Assembly: GCA_905221605.1 (NCBI GenBank)
Contig: CAJNDS010001680.1
Coordinates: 323,501-383,500 of the forward strand
DNA from: Symbiodinium natans
Lineage: Eukaryota; Sar; Dinophyceae; Suessiales; Symbiodiniaceae
DNA: 60,000 nucleotides
Direction: 5' to 3'
Positions 41,280 to 52,372 of the stretch are shown piece by piece. Each line of letters starts with the position of its first letter. The stretch's first letter is position 1. Made by a program: the position numbers and the translations under genes. Under the pieces are notes generated by a model. The model searched no databases and was not told where the DNA came from. It saw nothing but the letters and a program-made list of their open reading frames with translations.

Positions 41280-41394
41280 TTCAGGGCTTAACTAGGCTTC
41301 TCTAGGGGGGTGGGGTGGGTGGGCAGTGAGCACCGCAAGTCGCTCACCAGAATGATGCATTGTCTTGGAGCTGGTGGCCATGGAATTGTAGGGT

Positions 41395-41494
41395 GTAGGG
41401 CTTAGGGTGTAGGGTTTAGGGTTTGGGGTTTGGGGTTTAGGGTTTGGGGTTTGGGGTTTAGGGTTTAGGGTTGAGGGTTGAGGGTTGAGGGTTA
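41395..41494. repeat. Degenerate TTTGGGG / TTTAGGG / TTGAGGG array
   Basis: Three variant types form consecutive blocks. Confidence 0.85.
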
Positions 41495-41737
41495 CTAGGA
41501 TGGCATAGGTTCCTTTGACCCCCCATTCAAGGGACGAAAGGAGGGACCTTGAAAAAGGGACCTTAGTCAGGGCTCATGTTTGGGGGAGTTTTTGGGGGGG
41601 CAGGGACTTTTCTTAAGGTATGTATGGGGGTTATGAGAAGGGGAAGTAAGATCAAGGGTCTTTTGTGAGGGGTCCCTCCTTTGACCCCTTAGCCCCATCT
41701 CTCCCCAATGCATGGTCGGAAGATACGGATGGATATA

Positions 41738-41844
41738 TGGGGCTTTACGAAAATAAGGGACCCCCTTAATAGAGAGCCCCAAAATAGGAGGATTCCCTTA
41801 GAGTAAGGACTCCAATAAGGTATCCCCTCCTTTCGGAAACCCCC
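41738..41844 (-). mobile_element. MITE family F, copy 3 (reverse orientation)
   Basis: TTTACGAAAATAAGGGACCC and CTTTCGGAAACCCCC are the family ends, inverted relative to copies 1, 2, 5 and 6. Confidence 0.6.
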
Positions 41845-41879
41845 AGAATACGCATCCTCCACCTCCTCCGAGCTGAGGA

Positions 41880-41984
41880 TACTTGGAGGTTCATGGGTAG
41901 GCATAAGTAAGAAACTATACCTATAACCTGACTTAGGGTACTTAAAAACCCCCCAACTATAACTACCCATGAACCTCCAAGTAT
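41880..41984. mobile_element. MITE family A, copy 14
   Basis: TACTTGGAGGTTCATGGGTAG pairs exactly with CTACCCATGAACCTCCAAGTA, so this is among the youngest-looking copies. Confidence 0.78.
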
Positions 41985-41999
41985 ATGGGATGACATGTA

Positions 42000-42570
42000 G
42001 AGCTGTAAGAATTTAAAAAATCAGCACATGAGAGCGAGCTGTAAGCAGGGGTAGCTTGGTACAGGCTCTGGAGCGGCCTCGCTTTTCAAACTGGGAGAGA
42101 GCTTCAGATGGACCAATGACACAGTACACTGCATTCTAGAGCCTAGGGTTTAGGGTTTAGGGTAGCCGATCATGGATCAAGCCAAGACCCCAGGAGAAAC
42201 ATAAGGCCTTGCAGGTGTTCAGTTGCACTTTGTTGGAGTGCGCGGGCACGTGCGTGCGCAGCCTGCGGACACCTGATGCCACATTCGCAGCACGCATCAA
42301 ATACTAATCAAACCCAAACTCAGTGGATGGGTGCCGGATGGGTGGAGGGCAAACACATTCCCGGCTGCCTCACACCACACGTGCAGGGCGTGCGCATGGA
42401 TGGGGGAGGGTGGGGAGAGAGGTGGAACCTCACTTGCACAAAGCGCCAGAGCAGCCGTCTGTGTTCGGAAGCCCACGTCCCCTCGTGCAAAGTGGACTGA
42501 CCACATTCAGAAGTCTGGAAGGTCCCCAATTACCCTGCATTCAGGCGGCCGAGCATTTTGCTGCGTTTCC
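42000..42570. other. Unique stretch without recognised gene
   Basis: It contains only a short TTTAGGG tract at about 42145. Overlapping short ORFs occur on both strands (42276-42606), with no motif and no codon signal. Confidence 0.3.
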
Positions 42571-42661
42571 CTAAGAAGACCCTTACTGCCCTTTTTAAGG
42601 GTTTAGGTTCCCCAAAAGAGCCCCTTTAAGACAAGAAGGGCACCCTTTCTATTCCTAGTTG
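42570..42661 (+). mobile_element. Family E element, copy 2
   Basis: GTTTAGGTTCCCCAAAAGAG and AAGAAGGGCACCCTTTCTAT resemble copy 3 at 48.4 kb. Confidence 0.5.
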
Positions 42662-42826
42662 GACTGATCTTATAAGTTCAGGGTTGAGGGCCGCATCCTC
42701 ATGCCTCCCCAGGCATTCATGAGCAATGGATGGGCCCATATCGGAGCTGGGTGTCGCTGCTGCTGATCTCGCTGGAGCATGGGGTTTAGGGCTGATGTAC
42801 TGGGCGTGTCTCGAAGGCGAAGGCTC

Positions 42827-42930
42827 TACTTGAAGGTTCATGGGTAGTTCTATAAGGAGGGCTGTAAGCAAGGTGGGTACTTGTAGAGCCTTTTTTAGAA
42901 ATACCCAGGGAAGCTCCTAGCAGTGCGTGT
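42827..42930. mobile_element. MITE family A, copy 15, right arm decayed
   Basis: TACTTGAAGGTTCATGGGTAG is intact; the right side (TACCCAGGGAAGCTCCTAG) has several mismatches. Confidence 0.55.
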
Positions 42931-43435
42931 TTAGGGTTACTCAAGGCTTGGGGTGTACCAACCAGGCCAGAACCGGGCTTCGGGTTTAGGGTTTAGGGTT
43001 ACGATTCAGTGGGAGCTTAAACTTGAGCAGACTTCGAGCAGTGCATCACGAAGCTTTTGACGTGAGGGCCTGGTGGAAACAGAGTTTTAACGTGTTTGCT
43101 TTTGAGAGTTATGACTTCCAAGTTACCCTAAACCCGAAACGCTGGTTACGCTGGTTACCCTAAACCCTAAACCCGGGGGAGGGCGGGGGAGGGGGGGGGA
43201 GCGGCACGGGAGCCAAAGGGAGAAGCCAAGTGGACATTTTGGTTGAGCTGCCTGTCATGAAGATCATATCTGAACATGCAGCCGTCTACAAGCTACCTAA
43301 ATTTCCATAGAATATGATATCTTATACCCTCAGAAGTGGGTTGCACCCTAAACCCTGAGCTCTAAACTATAAACCCTAAACCCTGAGCTCAAAGGAAGCC
43401 CCACGAAACCCTAGAAGCCCATGGCTGAGAGCCTT

Positions 43436-43500
43436 GCCTAAACCCTAAACCCTAAACCCTAAACCCTAAACCCTAAACCCTAAACCCTAAACCCTAAACC
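43436..43500. repeat. CCCTAAA array, about 9 units
   Basis: The perfect run ends at island X8. Confidence 0.9.
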
Positions 43501-43611
43501 CTGGTGCACATGGAGGAGTGCTACGGCACCGTGTTCGCTGTGCTTGGCCTCGTGAGAACGGAGGGCTCCAAGCCCGCATATCGAGATACGCAGCTTCATC
43601 TGCACAAGAGA
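43501..43611 (+). other. Exon-like island X8
   Basis: 37 open codons (VHMEECYGTVFAVLGLVRTE) are GC-rich at third positions. A C-strand array precedes and a G-strand tract follows. The family is unknown. Confidence 0.28.
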
Positions 43612-43689
43612 CTTAGGGTTTAGGGTCAGGGTTTAGGCTAGGGTTTAGGGTCTAGGGTTTAGGGTTCAGGGTTTAGGGTTTAGGGAGGG

Positions 43690-43725
43690 CTTTTTCTGGC
43701 ATTCCCCACCCAGCCCAGATGGAAA
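43690..43725 (+). mobile_element. Short copy of the LINE-like 3' end
   Basis: CTGGCATTCCCCACCCAGCC and the following CAGATGGAAA are identical to 45365-45394. A TTTAGGG tract precedes it, and GCGTTTAGGC follows, so it looks like an extremely 5'-truncated insertion into telomeric-type DNA. Confidence 0.6.
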
Positions 43726-44107
43726 CAGCGTTTAGGCTTAAACAGGGTTTAGGGACATCGGGCCTTTTGAAGGTGTGAGTGGCTGTTATCCCTTGAAGAC
43801 ATCGCAGCCATCGCACTTCTCAATCGAGTCGGTCAGAAGGGTTCATGTTATATATCAGCATCCATGTTCTGCTTCAAGCCCTTGGCCGTCAAGGTTCGGC
43901 ATTAGGGTTTAGGGTTTGGTTTAGCTGCTCCGACCTCGAAGTATGGTCTATCAGATCAAGCATCATCATCCCGGGAAACACGAGCATTGGTTTGCTGTTG
44001 CTCGTCAAGACTAAACAGACTGCAAGTTGCACTTGGACAGAGACGATACAAGTCCCAGTAGTCAAGTGCTCATGACATCATCCATCTCCTACCTTCTCCT
44101 CATCACC

Positions 44108-44113
44108 ACCACC

Positions 44114-44148
<35 letters not shown>
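44108..44148. repeat. (CAC)n(CAT)n microsatellite
   Basis: About eight CAC and seven CAT trinucleotides. Confidence 0.9.
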
Positions 44149-44685
44149 TTCTTTTCAGCGCAGGCCCCAAACAGTGCAAGACCACACCGTACACATCGCC
44201 AGTGACACTCGCTTTGGTTCAAAGCCCTGCACTTCACCAAGAGTGTGCGCACATAGGGACGTAGGGCCATGGCAGGGCACTTTGCCAGAAACGTGCACAC
44301 GGGACTGAGGTGACGGCGCAGTGATGTGGTGAATAAATATCCTTAGAGTGGCTGCACAAAGCGACGCCCAAGAACCCGAGAGACAGGAAAGTATGGCACA
44401 AACTCTTCTCTCAATGACAGTACGGTTTAGGGTAGTTTTGGGACATAACCCTAAAGCCCTAAATCCTCCGGCATCTTGGTTCAAAAAAGGGCATACGCTG
44501 CTTGAGCAACGCTTTCAGGGAATCTAGGTACCCCGAAACGTGATCGCGTAAGGCACTTGTGGGCCATCCTTCTTGGACTGATGGCGCTCCGGTAGCCTGG
44601 CGTCATCCTTCAGTGCAGGGTGGGTTCAGGGTGTAGGGAGGGTTGAACTATTGGGGGTACTTGAAGGGTTTAGGATTTAGGGTTT

Positions 44686-45395
44686 AGGGTTTCCTACTTT
44701 GGTCATGTTCTCCGAAGAAGTGAAGAGCACTTGACTTGCCGAGCCTTGCTTAGTGGTGTCAGGGATTTTGAGTCAGGGAAGCCAGGACCTTGGCGAAGTC
44801 ACTTGGCATGGTTGTTGGCCACGGCTTGTGAACTGTATCACGTGCATGCGCCTTGTCCTGTGAATGCAACAACGGTGCCAAACATCACCCACCGGTTGAG
44901 GGAGTGGGCGTCCGACAGAGATGCTCGGCGTGTAATGTCTCGCCGAGTGTTTGAGTGGAACCTGTTGCATCACACATTTGCGTATGAGTCGGCCTGGAGC
45001 AGTTGGCGAAGGCCCCTGATCCTGGAAGTTTCTTGGTTGTTGAGCTTGTATCTTGTGCAATGTGAGACAATGGCAGATGGAGAATGCGGTTACAAAGCCG
45101 TTTTTCTGCACAAGGAAGAGGGGTTCCTGACGTACCCTGTTCCCCACTTGAACCTTGCACATCTGCAGGCCGCCATTGCGCATTGTAGAATGCTTCAGGA
45201 AGCCTTGTGTGTTCACATCTTGTTGACCGGCGATCTGTTGGAGACGCATTTGCATCTATTTCACCAAGTCCATTTTCTTCATCGCGTTCCAGTCGAGTAT
45301 GTAGCGCGTGTATGGCGTGTCAACCAGCAGAGCTGATCCCGTTGTACCAGCAGCTGCTTTTTTCTGGCATTCCCCACCCAGCCCAGATGGAAAAA
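44686..45395 (+). mobile_element. 5'-truncated LINE-like fragment between telomeric tracts
   Basis: The unique segment begins directly after GGTTTAGGGTTT and ends GATGGAAAAA followed directly by GGGTTTAGGGTTTAGG. The short A-run and the second copy of the same 3' terminus at 43.7 kb are what target-primed reverse transcription would leave. Both copies point the same way relative to the G-rich strand. Confidence 0.55.
44692..45336 (+). pseudogene. C-terminal fragment of a non-LTR retrotransposon protein (tentative)
   Basis: The frame is open from within the upstream tract to TGA at 45334-45336, about 210 codons, with no ATG near its beginning. FGHVLRRSEEHLTCRALLSG followed by GKPGPWRSHLAWLL resembles the W-x-GH-hLRR...GxPxxxW block that closes the thumb region of many LINE reverse transcriptases. 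The remaining residues (WASDRDARRVMSRRVFEWNL and a His/Leu-rich C-terminus) match nothing I know. The catalytic RT core is absent. It could instead be an unrelated host fragment. Confidence 0.35.
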
Positions 45396-45900
45396 GGGTT
45401 TAGGGTTTAGGGGCAAGCATGCACCATCTTGTTCGAAATCAAGCGGGGTCTTGATAACGATTCCTCTGCCGAGTCTTTCGCACAAGACCGCGGCTTGGAT
45501 TTGCTTAAGACAGGAGCCGACATGATTGCTAACTTCATCCTTTGAACAACCCTCATAGGCTTATACAACGTAACGACTAAGATGCCCATTCTTATTGAGT
45601 CAGCCTTTGTAAGCCCCTAAGCTCTAAACCCTGAACCCTATAAACTCCCTAAACCCCAAACCCAACCCTGATTGCCGCTTCATGCACCTCTGGGTGTGGA
45701 ATGCTATGCACTCAGCTCAGGCTTTCATTTGTATGGCTTGGGGAGGCCTCAACCCGCGCGATCATAGGAGTAGTTGCTTGAGCAAGAAAAAATACTGCAG
45801 CATGTAGTCCGTTTACCATACGGGTTACGTGGGTCCTCTGGGTGAAATCGTATGGCCCCTGAGCCCCAAGCCATCCTTAAACCCTCCTTCTCTCACTTGT

Positions 45901-45964
45901 GTTTAGGGTTTAGGGTTTAGGGTTTAAGGTTTAGGGTTTAGGGTTTAGGGTTTAGGGTTTAGGG
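45901..45964. repeat. TTTAGGG tract, about 9 units
   Basis: One TTTAAGG variant. Confidence 0.89.
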
Positions 45965-45990
45965 ATCGATGCTCACGCCTTGAAGACCCC

Positions 45991-46064
45991 TACTTGGAGG
46001 TTCATGGGTTTAGGGTTTAGGGTACTTGTGGCCCTGCTTGTAGCTACCCATGAACCTTCAAGCA
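45991..46064. mobile_element. MITE family A, copy 16, with two TTTAGGG units inside
   Basis: TACTTGGAGGTTCATGGG runs directly into TTTAGGGTTTAGGG, then TACTTGTGG and the right arm CTACCCATGAACCTTCAAG. The normal interior is lost. Confidence 0.74.
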
Positions 46065-46167
46065 AAGTACCCGCCGGAAGCGGGTCCGGGAGGGGGCGGC
46101 GTGGCAAGGGTAGTGGCTCCGCAGGATGCTAGTTACAAAAAGCCAGCTGACAGTTTCAAGAGGTCTT

Positions 46168-46295
46168 TAACCCTCAACCCTAAACCCTAAACCCTAAACC
46201 CCAAACCCCAAACCCTAAACCCTAAACCCTAAGCCCCAAACCCCAAACCCCAAACCCTAAACCCTAAACCTTAAACCCTAAACCCTAAACCCTAG
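46168..46295. repeat. CCCTAAA / CCCCAAA array
   Basis: CCCCAAA units (five in two blocks) alternate with CCCTAAA. Confidence 0.9.
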
Positions 46296-46899
46296 ATCCT
46301 ATTGTTTTTGTTTTGCCGCGGCTTGTAGCGGCCACGGATCCAAGATGGCCCAAGATGAGGTCATACGTTCTTCCTTTTTTGGCTGAGGGGTTTAGGGTTT
46401 AGGGTTTAGGGTTTAGAGGGTCCTTGGCGCTTGACCCCTCCTTGGGGAATCGCCGGCTCAGCACATGTTCGGCTAGCTGTAGGCGCGCCACTGCCACAGT
46501 CAGTTCCCCAATCCCCCTTGTAGCCCTGAACCTTAAATCCCAAAACCCGTAACGCTTTTAACCCTACAGTGTCGCCCTAAACCCTATAAACCCCAGACCC
46601 TAAACCCTCAACCCGATCAACCGAGGGGCGTTATCCGGCTGCTCGCCTGCACAGTCGGACCTATCCCTGAGGCTTAAACCCCATTCTTGCAACCCTTATT
46701 TTAGGCTTTAGAGTTTTTGGGTTTGGGGTTTAGGGTTTAGGGTTTCTATGGACATCATGGCCCGGGCGCAAAAAGGGTTTCTATGATATGAGCGCTGACA
46801 GTCATCAAGTCCGGTTTCAAACAAGGTTTCTATGAATTTCTACGGGTCTGGGTTCAAAAAGAATTTCGGGTTTAGGGAAGATAAGAGCTACTTCCGAAG

Positions 46900-47215
46900 A
46901 CCCTGCACCCCCAAATCCTGGAAGCCTTCGGCTTTCTCCGAATTTAAATAGGAGTGAAGTTCCTGAGATCCACCTTGTAAAGCCCCTTGAGGGACTGTAT
47001 ATTTCAGCCTAATTCCCTACTTCCCTACGCGTTACAGCCTTTTGAACTATAAACCTTACACCCTACAACCTTCGTACCCTAAACGAAAGCTTAAAACCCT
47101 AAACCTTAAACCCTAAACTTTAAACCTTAAATCTTAAAACCTGAACCTTAAACCCTAACCTTTAAACCCTAAACCCTAGACCTTCAATCCTAAACCCTAC
47201 AGCCTACGCCTCAAA
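46900..47215. other. Unique stretch grading into degenerate CCTTAAA units
   Basis: From about 47040 it is rich in CCTTAAA, CCCTAAA and CCTACA-type heptamers, an old and heavily mutated telomeric array. There is no gene. Confidence 0.5.
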
Positions 47216-47485
47216 TCCGAAGTCATGATCCTTCCACACTTCAGGGGGCCGTCCGGTTGCGGCGGACCTTGGGGACCACGGATTGCGACCCGGAGAATTT
47301 TGTAAGGTATTAGGGTTTAGGGCAAACAGGGTTTAGGGTTTAGGGTTCTTGTGAGCAACCTACAAGGACTGGAGAATGCCTGTTCTCCCACGCAAACTTC
47401 AGGTCAGGGCTCCTTCACAGGCTGTTACGGCGGCGCAAAGCGCTGCTGGCTTTTGAGCTGCAGCTGCAGTCCCCTGTAGGGTGTA

Positions 47486-47526
47486 GGAAGGTTCATGGGT
47501 AGTGGTAATCCTAAGTACGGTCATTT
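47486..47526. mobile_element. MITE family A, left-arm fragment ending at a telomeric array
   Basis: GAAGGTTCATGGGTAGTGGT and TAAGTACGGTCA precede the first TTTAGGG. No right arm is found after the array. Confidence 0.6.
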
Positions 47527-47615
47527 AGGGTTTAGGGTTTAGGGTTTAGGGTTTAGGGTTTAGGGTTTAGGGTTTAGGGTTTAGGGTTTAGGGTTTAGGG
47601 TTTAGGGTTTAGGGT
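47524..47615. repeat. TTTAGGG array, about 13 units
   Basis: The array is essentially perfect. Confidence 0.92.
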
Positions 47616-47652
47616 GGGCTTGGTGGTGGCTGCTGTTGTGGTTTGTTGTGGT

Positions 47653-47825
47653 TTGGGATGTTCCCCTTATCCGAACAGTCCTGAACCCTAAGGGTCCATG
47701 TACCTAAATAGGGAATACTTGGGCCTTAAAGTACCTCCTATTTAGGGACTTTAGGGCCCAAGTACACAAAACAATGAGGTACATGGACCTTTAGGGGAAT
47801 AGGAGAAGGGGGGGAACATCCCAAG
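47653..47825. mobile_element. MITE family B, copy 6, with a nested family C element
   Basis: Outer arms TTGGGATGTTCCCCTTAT and GGGGGGGAACATCCCAA enclose a complete family C copy. Confidence 0.76.
47682..47798. mobile_element. MITE family C, copy 3 (nested, complete)
   Basis: CCTAAGGGTCCATGTACCTA pairs with GAGGTACATGGACCTTTAGG; inner pair ACTTGGGCC/GGCCCAAGT as in copy 1. Confidence 0.74.
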
Positions 47826-48227
47826 TTGCGGTTTTTGTTGTGCTTACGGTTGTGATTGTGGTGTGCAAGGTGATCTCGGAGCCCCAAGGAGGCCCGGGGT
47901 TTTCGGGCCTGGGCATTTTGTAGATTTCGGCACTGGCGAAGTCTGCGAAGGGCCCCTGAGCTCGGGGTCCTTGCCTGGCAGGCCCCTAGCGTGCCCGCAT
48001 GCATCGAGCAGCCAAGGTGGTCATCATGACGCATGTTGTCGGAGCCACCTGGCCGATGATCGGGTTTAGGGTTTAGGGTTCAGGGTTCAGGGTTTAGGGT
48101 TTGGGGTTTAGTGCATGTGTCTTTGCGTGCATGCGCGTGTGTCTCGGCGGCGTGTCTAGGTGTCTGACCATGTGTGTGCGTGGGTATCCCAGAAGCCCGA
48201 AGCCTGACAGACCCTAAGTCGGATGCC

Positions 48228-48337
48228 CCCTAAACCCTAAACCCTAAACCCTAAACCCTAAACCCTAAACCCTAAACCCTAAACCCTAAACCCTAAACCC
48301 TAAACCCTAAACCCTAAACCCTAAACCCTAAACCCTG
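48228..48337. repeat. CCCTAAA array, about 15 perfect units
   Basis: This is the longest uninterrupted pure run in the window. Confidence 0.93.
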
Positions 48338-48414
48338 CACAAATCGAGAAGTGTATCAAGTATCAAAAAAACCCTGCGGAATCCTCGGACCCAGACTAGA
48401 AACCTTGCTCAATT

Positions 48415-48485
48415 TGTTGGGGGTTTAGGCTCCCTTGAAAGCACCTCTAAAACAAGAAGGGCGCCGTTTTTTTTTCCTAGGTTGC
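48415..48485 (+). mobile_element. Family E element, copy 3
   Basis: GGGTTTAGGCTCCCTTGAAA and AACAAGAAGGGCGCCG match copy 2; a downstream GGTCTAGAA is shared with copy 1. Confidence 0.5.
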
Positions 48486-49120
48486 TCGTAGGTCTAGAAT
48501 TTGAATGAGGCCATGACACGGCTGGATATCCCGAAGGCGCTGGTTCCTATGGTTGCGCCTTGGCCGCGACTCGGGGTTTATGGCATAACTAGAGTAACCT
48601 GTATACCCTTCCAGTGACATGTACACCTTCTTGGCACCTTTCCCTTTTTTTTATCAGGGCATGCAGAGATTGATCTAGGTACGTGCGAATAAACCTGACA
48701 ATGTCCTTATGGGCCTCATAAGCCCTAACCGGGTTCCGGGCTTAGGGTTCAGGGCTTAGGGTTCAGGGTTTAGGGTTTAGGGTTTAACCCAAAGACCTCC
48801 AAACACACCCCCGGTTTCGATGTACCTCAGAGCACCTGGAGGCTCTTGAGGCAACCATGGCGACCTTCCCTGTCGAGGAACCCCGATGGAGCCCAAGTGT
48901 CTACAAGATAGGTTTAGGGTTTAGGGTTTAGGGTTTAGGGTTTCGGGTTACATGAACCTTTTTTGTGGGTTTCAAATGCGATGAATCACATCGCAGCCTG
49001 GTAGCCTTGAAGCCTAAACCAAGAATGCAAGCCCCGAGCCCTACTCTCACGAGCCGGGAGCTTTTTGGCTCCAACAGGATTTGGGATTTGGAGGTTTAGG
49101 GTTTAGGGTTTAGGGATTAG

Positions 49121-49210
49121 GTGTGCCTTTTTTGGGTCATTAGAAGGGCATCCTACTTTTTGGGGACTATCTTAGGGGTCCCTTATTTTTTAACTCATTT
49201 TCGAACCTCC
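49121..49210 (+). mobile_element. MITE family F, copy 4 (diverged)
   Basis: GGGCATCCTACTTTTTGGGG and GGGGTCCCTTATTTTTTAAC resemble copies 1 and 2. Confidence 0.5.
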
Positions 49211-49219
49211 CTGGAGGGT

Positions 49220-49890
49220 TTTGGGACATCGGCCGAGCGTGTGTATGGGATTTTGGTACTGAGAGAATTTGACACCGGGCAACTGCCCTGGAGCTGGCAG
49301 TCCGCGATCCTAAGATATGCCTACAGTAACATGTTTACAGCACGCTGGATCTAAGCTTCCCGGGCATCGATGCAAGGATTGGAGAATCCTGAAAGACCAA
49401 ATTAAAGCCCGCAGCGGGTGAGTATGATGTGATATTACAGAAATTTGTGAAGTTAGGGTTAAAGTGGGCACGAGGCTTCTGATTGGGGAGCAACATTCTG
49501 GCCGCGAAAAGCTTATTCGCCTGACACAAAAAGAACATCTGATGAAGGAGCCAGTCGAAACAAACAGATCCGCAGAAGCCAGCCTGATTAGGCAACCCAA
49601 ACACACTGAGATTTCTGCATCGACTGGTTGTCGTTATCCTTCAACAAGCTAGGAAAAACAGACCGAAAACCCGAGGCCAGTAGACCGGCAGACATCCCGT
49701 CTGACAGCCAGCCCGGCTGGAAACCGTACCGTGACACGAAATCGAGTGCAAGCTGAATCCATGTGACCTGGCTACCCAGATCTCTATCATGGAAGGATCA
49801 AATAGGTAATGGAAGGAAGCTCTGCAGACAATTAAGAGCACGATGGGACTATGCCTACACAGTAACAATGCTTTCGTCACAGCGTTTTAC
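49220..49890. other. Unique stretch without recognised gene
   Basis: About 670 bp without telomeric tract or MITE. ORFs up to 98 codons occur on both strands with no consistent codon signal. A GGGTGAGTATG donor-like site lies near 49418. Confidence 0.3.
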
Positions 49891-50319
49891 AGGTACCTAA
49901 ACCGTAAACCCTCAACCCTAAATCCTAAATGCCCATTAAATCAGGTCGACCCATGGTCTCGCCAAGGGTTTAGTGCTTGGCGGTGTCCGATTGGTGTTTA
50001 GGGGTTTAGACTTGAGGGTTTGGTATAGGCACGGCCAAGATGGGGTTATGCGCATCAGCCCCGGCGTGCCCCCAAACCCTAAGCCCTTAACTCACGTCCG
50101 TCGGACATCTTTGCATCCCTGCAGTGTGGTTGCGAGGCTGCTAGGCAGGGCAAAACCCCTAAACCCTGAACCCCTACCCCCCCCCCCGCCCCTGCCCCCG
50201 CCTGCCCTTCCCTTGCCCTTCACATTGGGCTTGTTATTAGGGTTCGGCCCCCTTGCGGTTGCGGTCAGGTTTTTCGGGTTTAGGGTCAGAGTTTTCAGGT
50301 TCATGACTTTTGGGATTGA

Positions 50320-50376
50320 GGTTTTGGGGGGGCGGGGAGGGGTTGGTGGAGGGGAGGGCTGGGGCGGGTGGGGGTG

Positions 50377-50410
<34 letters not shown>

Positions 50411-50450
50411 TGGGGGGGGGTGGGGGGGGGGGGGCGGGGGGGGGGGGTAT
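50320..50450. repeat. G-rich tract with long poly-G runs
   Basis: GGGG blocks lead into runs of about 30 and 20 G broken by single A, T or C. Strong G-quadruplex potential; Gly/Pro ORFs on both strands are artefacts. Confidence 0.92.
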
Positions 50451-51099
50451 TCAAAAGGGTTTAGGGTGCTAAACGGCGTCGATGAAGTCCTTGTCTCCTT
50501 TCGGCAGCAGTTGCTGATGGCTGGGTGTTTGTTTAGCTACTCTCGCCCCGGTTTCTGGATCTGGGTTTAGGGTTGGACATCCCCGCCCTATTTTTTTGTT
50601 CATGGACACTGTTCTGTAAGATTCTTTGTGAGATTTTCTGGGGGACACTCTGCGAGATTCTACGTGGAACTCCAAGGATACACTGTTGGATTCGAGCGTG
50701 GTGTCTGAGCGGAAGTGGGGGGTTGGTGACGGGACGGTACTGAGCATAAAGGAAAGCGGATTGGAGAACAACAGCAAGCACAAAGAAAAGCCAGGTCTGC
50801 ATCGAGAACGAACAGAGTCAAAACGATAGAATTCCCAGACAAGCACTCGCACATGAACACAAAAAACGACCGAGAACAATGGCACGGACAGCCATTGACA
50901 GGCAACATCATGAGCAACACCTACCAGCGTTGCTGATTTGTGCCGTGCTCCGTATCTCGTGCTCGTTGTTCCCACGCCCTCGACTTAGACCGCAGCCCCT
51001 AAACCCCTAAACCCTAAACCCCAACCCATGAGTCTAGGGTTTAGGGTTTGGGGTCCTGTTCATGTCGCGTTTGTTTGTCAAGAGTTGCTCATTTGCCAA

Positions 51100-51195
51100 G
51101 GACCCAGAGAAGGCCCTTTTTCCCTTTTTTCAGGGTTCTGGTTCTCTTATCAGGCCCTTTAAACGAAAAAGGGCACCCTTGTTTTTCCTGGGTTA
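51100..51195 (+). mobile_element. Family E element, copy 4 (diverged)
   Basis: GGCCCTTTTTCCCTTTTTTC and AAAAAGGGCACCCTTGTTTT can pair around a short centre. Confidence 0.45.
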
Positions 51196-51410
51196 ATGAA
51201 CTATATCCCCCTTGGGAATACTTTTTCATTTTTGCTTATATAAAACCCAAGAGGACATTAAAGCTAGTAGTTTTATTAAGGTTCTAAGGGGAGTATAGTG
51301 AAAGGTGCTTGGCGATGTGATGGTGAGCCTCCTCTCCGCCGACCCAGTTTTTGCGATTTGGACGCGGGTGCTTTGCTCCCCGCCGCCTGGCGACATCGAT
51401 TTGACGGTCT

Positions 51411-51533
51411 GGGTAGCCCAGTGGTGCCCTTTTTCCCCTTTTGTTTTTTTTAAGGTTCAAGGTTCCCTTTTAAAGTAGCCAACCCCCCAAAATTTATGGT
51501 GCCCTTGTTATAATATGGTTCCTGGGCCACCAA
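51411..51533. mobile_element. MITE family D, copy 3
   Basis: GGTAGCCCAGTGGTGCCC and GGTTCCTGGGCCACCA are the ends; GTTCAAGGTTCCCTTTTAAA is the shared interior. Confidence 0.66.
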
Positions 51534-52052
51534 GGGTTGAACATGATGTAGCATGACGCAAAGCAGAAGTCCCGGACAAGCGGGGCAGTCGCTTAGCTAC
51601 ACGGCGATGTTAAGCCCATGTGTGTCAGAACCGTATTGCAGGACGTCAGGCTGTAGGACAAATCGCTTTGTCAGGAGGCCTTCAACAACAGAAGACTGCT
51701 GGGCTGGTCAGGATATGTCAAGTTTGTGCACATTCCCGGCTGCACTTTGGGCACGCGCGAGAGGGTGCTTAGATCGATCTTGGTTGTGTTTGTAGAAGAT
51801 GCTGCCGCTGCTGCTGCGATGCAATTCTGGCAGACGTGGCGACGATGCTTTGTGTAGCAGGAGCAGGATCCCTCTGCCTTTTTTACATGCACGCAAACTG
51901 TGGACCTAAACCGAGCAAGAGCGAACTGGCAAGACGAATGAAGGTGCAGGACTGCACGCGACGCGTCTCGAGATGACATCTACTAAGTTTCAGGAGTCAA
52001 GTATCTCGTGTTCAGCAGGGCAGCGCTGACAACCCCTTTGGGCATGGCAAGG

Positions 52053-52096
<44 letters not shown>

Positions 52097-52330
52097 GGAG
52101 GGAGGGAGGGAGAGAGCCTTGCCCAACAAGGGCGGATACACAGGGGGATATCAGGATATCCCCTGCCGAGTGCCGGCTACCCCAAATGGGGCGCACGCGC
52201 GCGGATTGCGCCCTCAAGCCCCATGAAACAAATGAGGAACAAGAAAAGAAAGAATACATAAATCAAGAAAGACAGAAAGAAGGAACGAACAATGTGGAGC
52301 TTACAACACGAAATGAACTCCGACTGAAAG
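51534..52330. other. Unique stretch without recognised gene
   Basis: It contains an (AG)n microsatellite at about 52058-52095. Short ORFs on both strands show no motif. Confidence 0.35.
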
Positions 52331-52372
52331 TTTAGCGATGGTGATGGCAACCCTCAAGATCTTTTTGTATCA

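Noticed and set aside
44773-45255. 160-codon minus-strand ORF
   Set aside because: Opposite strand of the LINE-like fragment, with no motif; the plus strand carries the plausible RT-thumb block.
50092-50570. Gly-rich and Pro-rich ORFs
   Set aside because: Products of a G-run, without codon signal.
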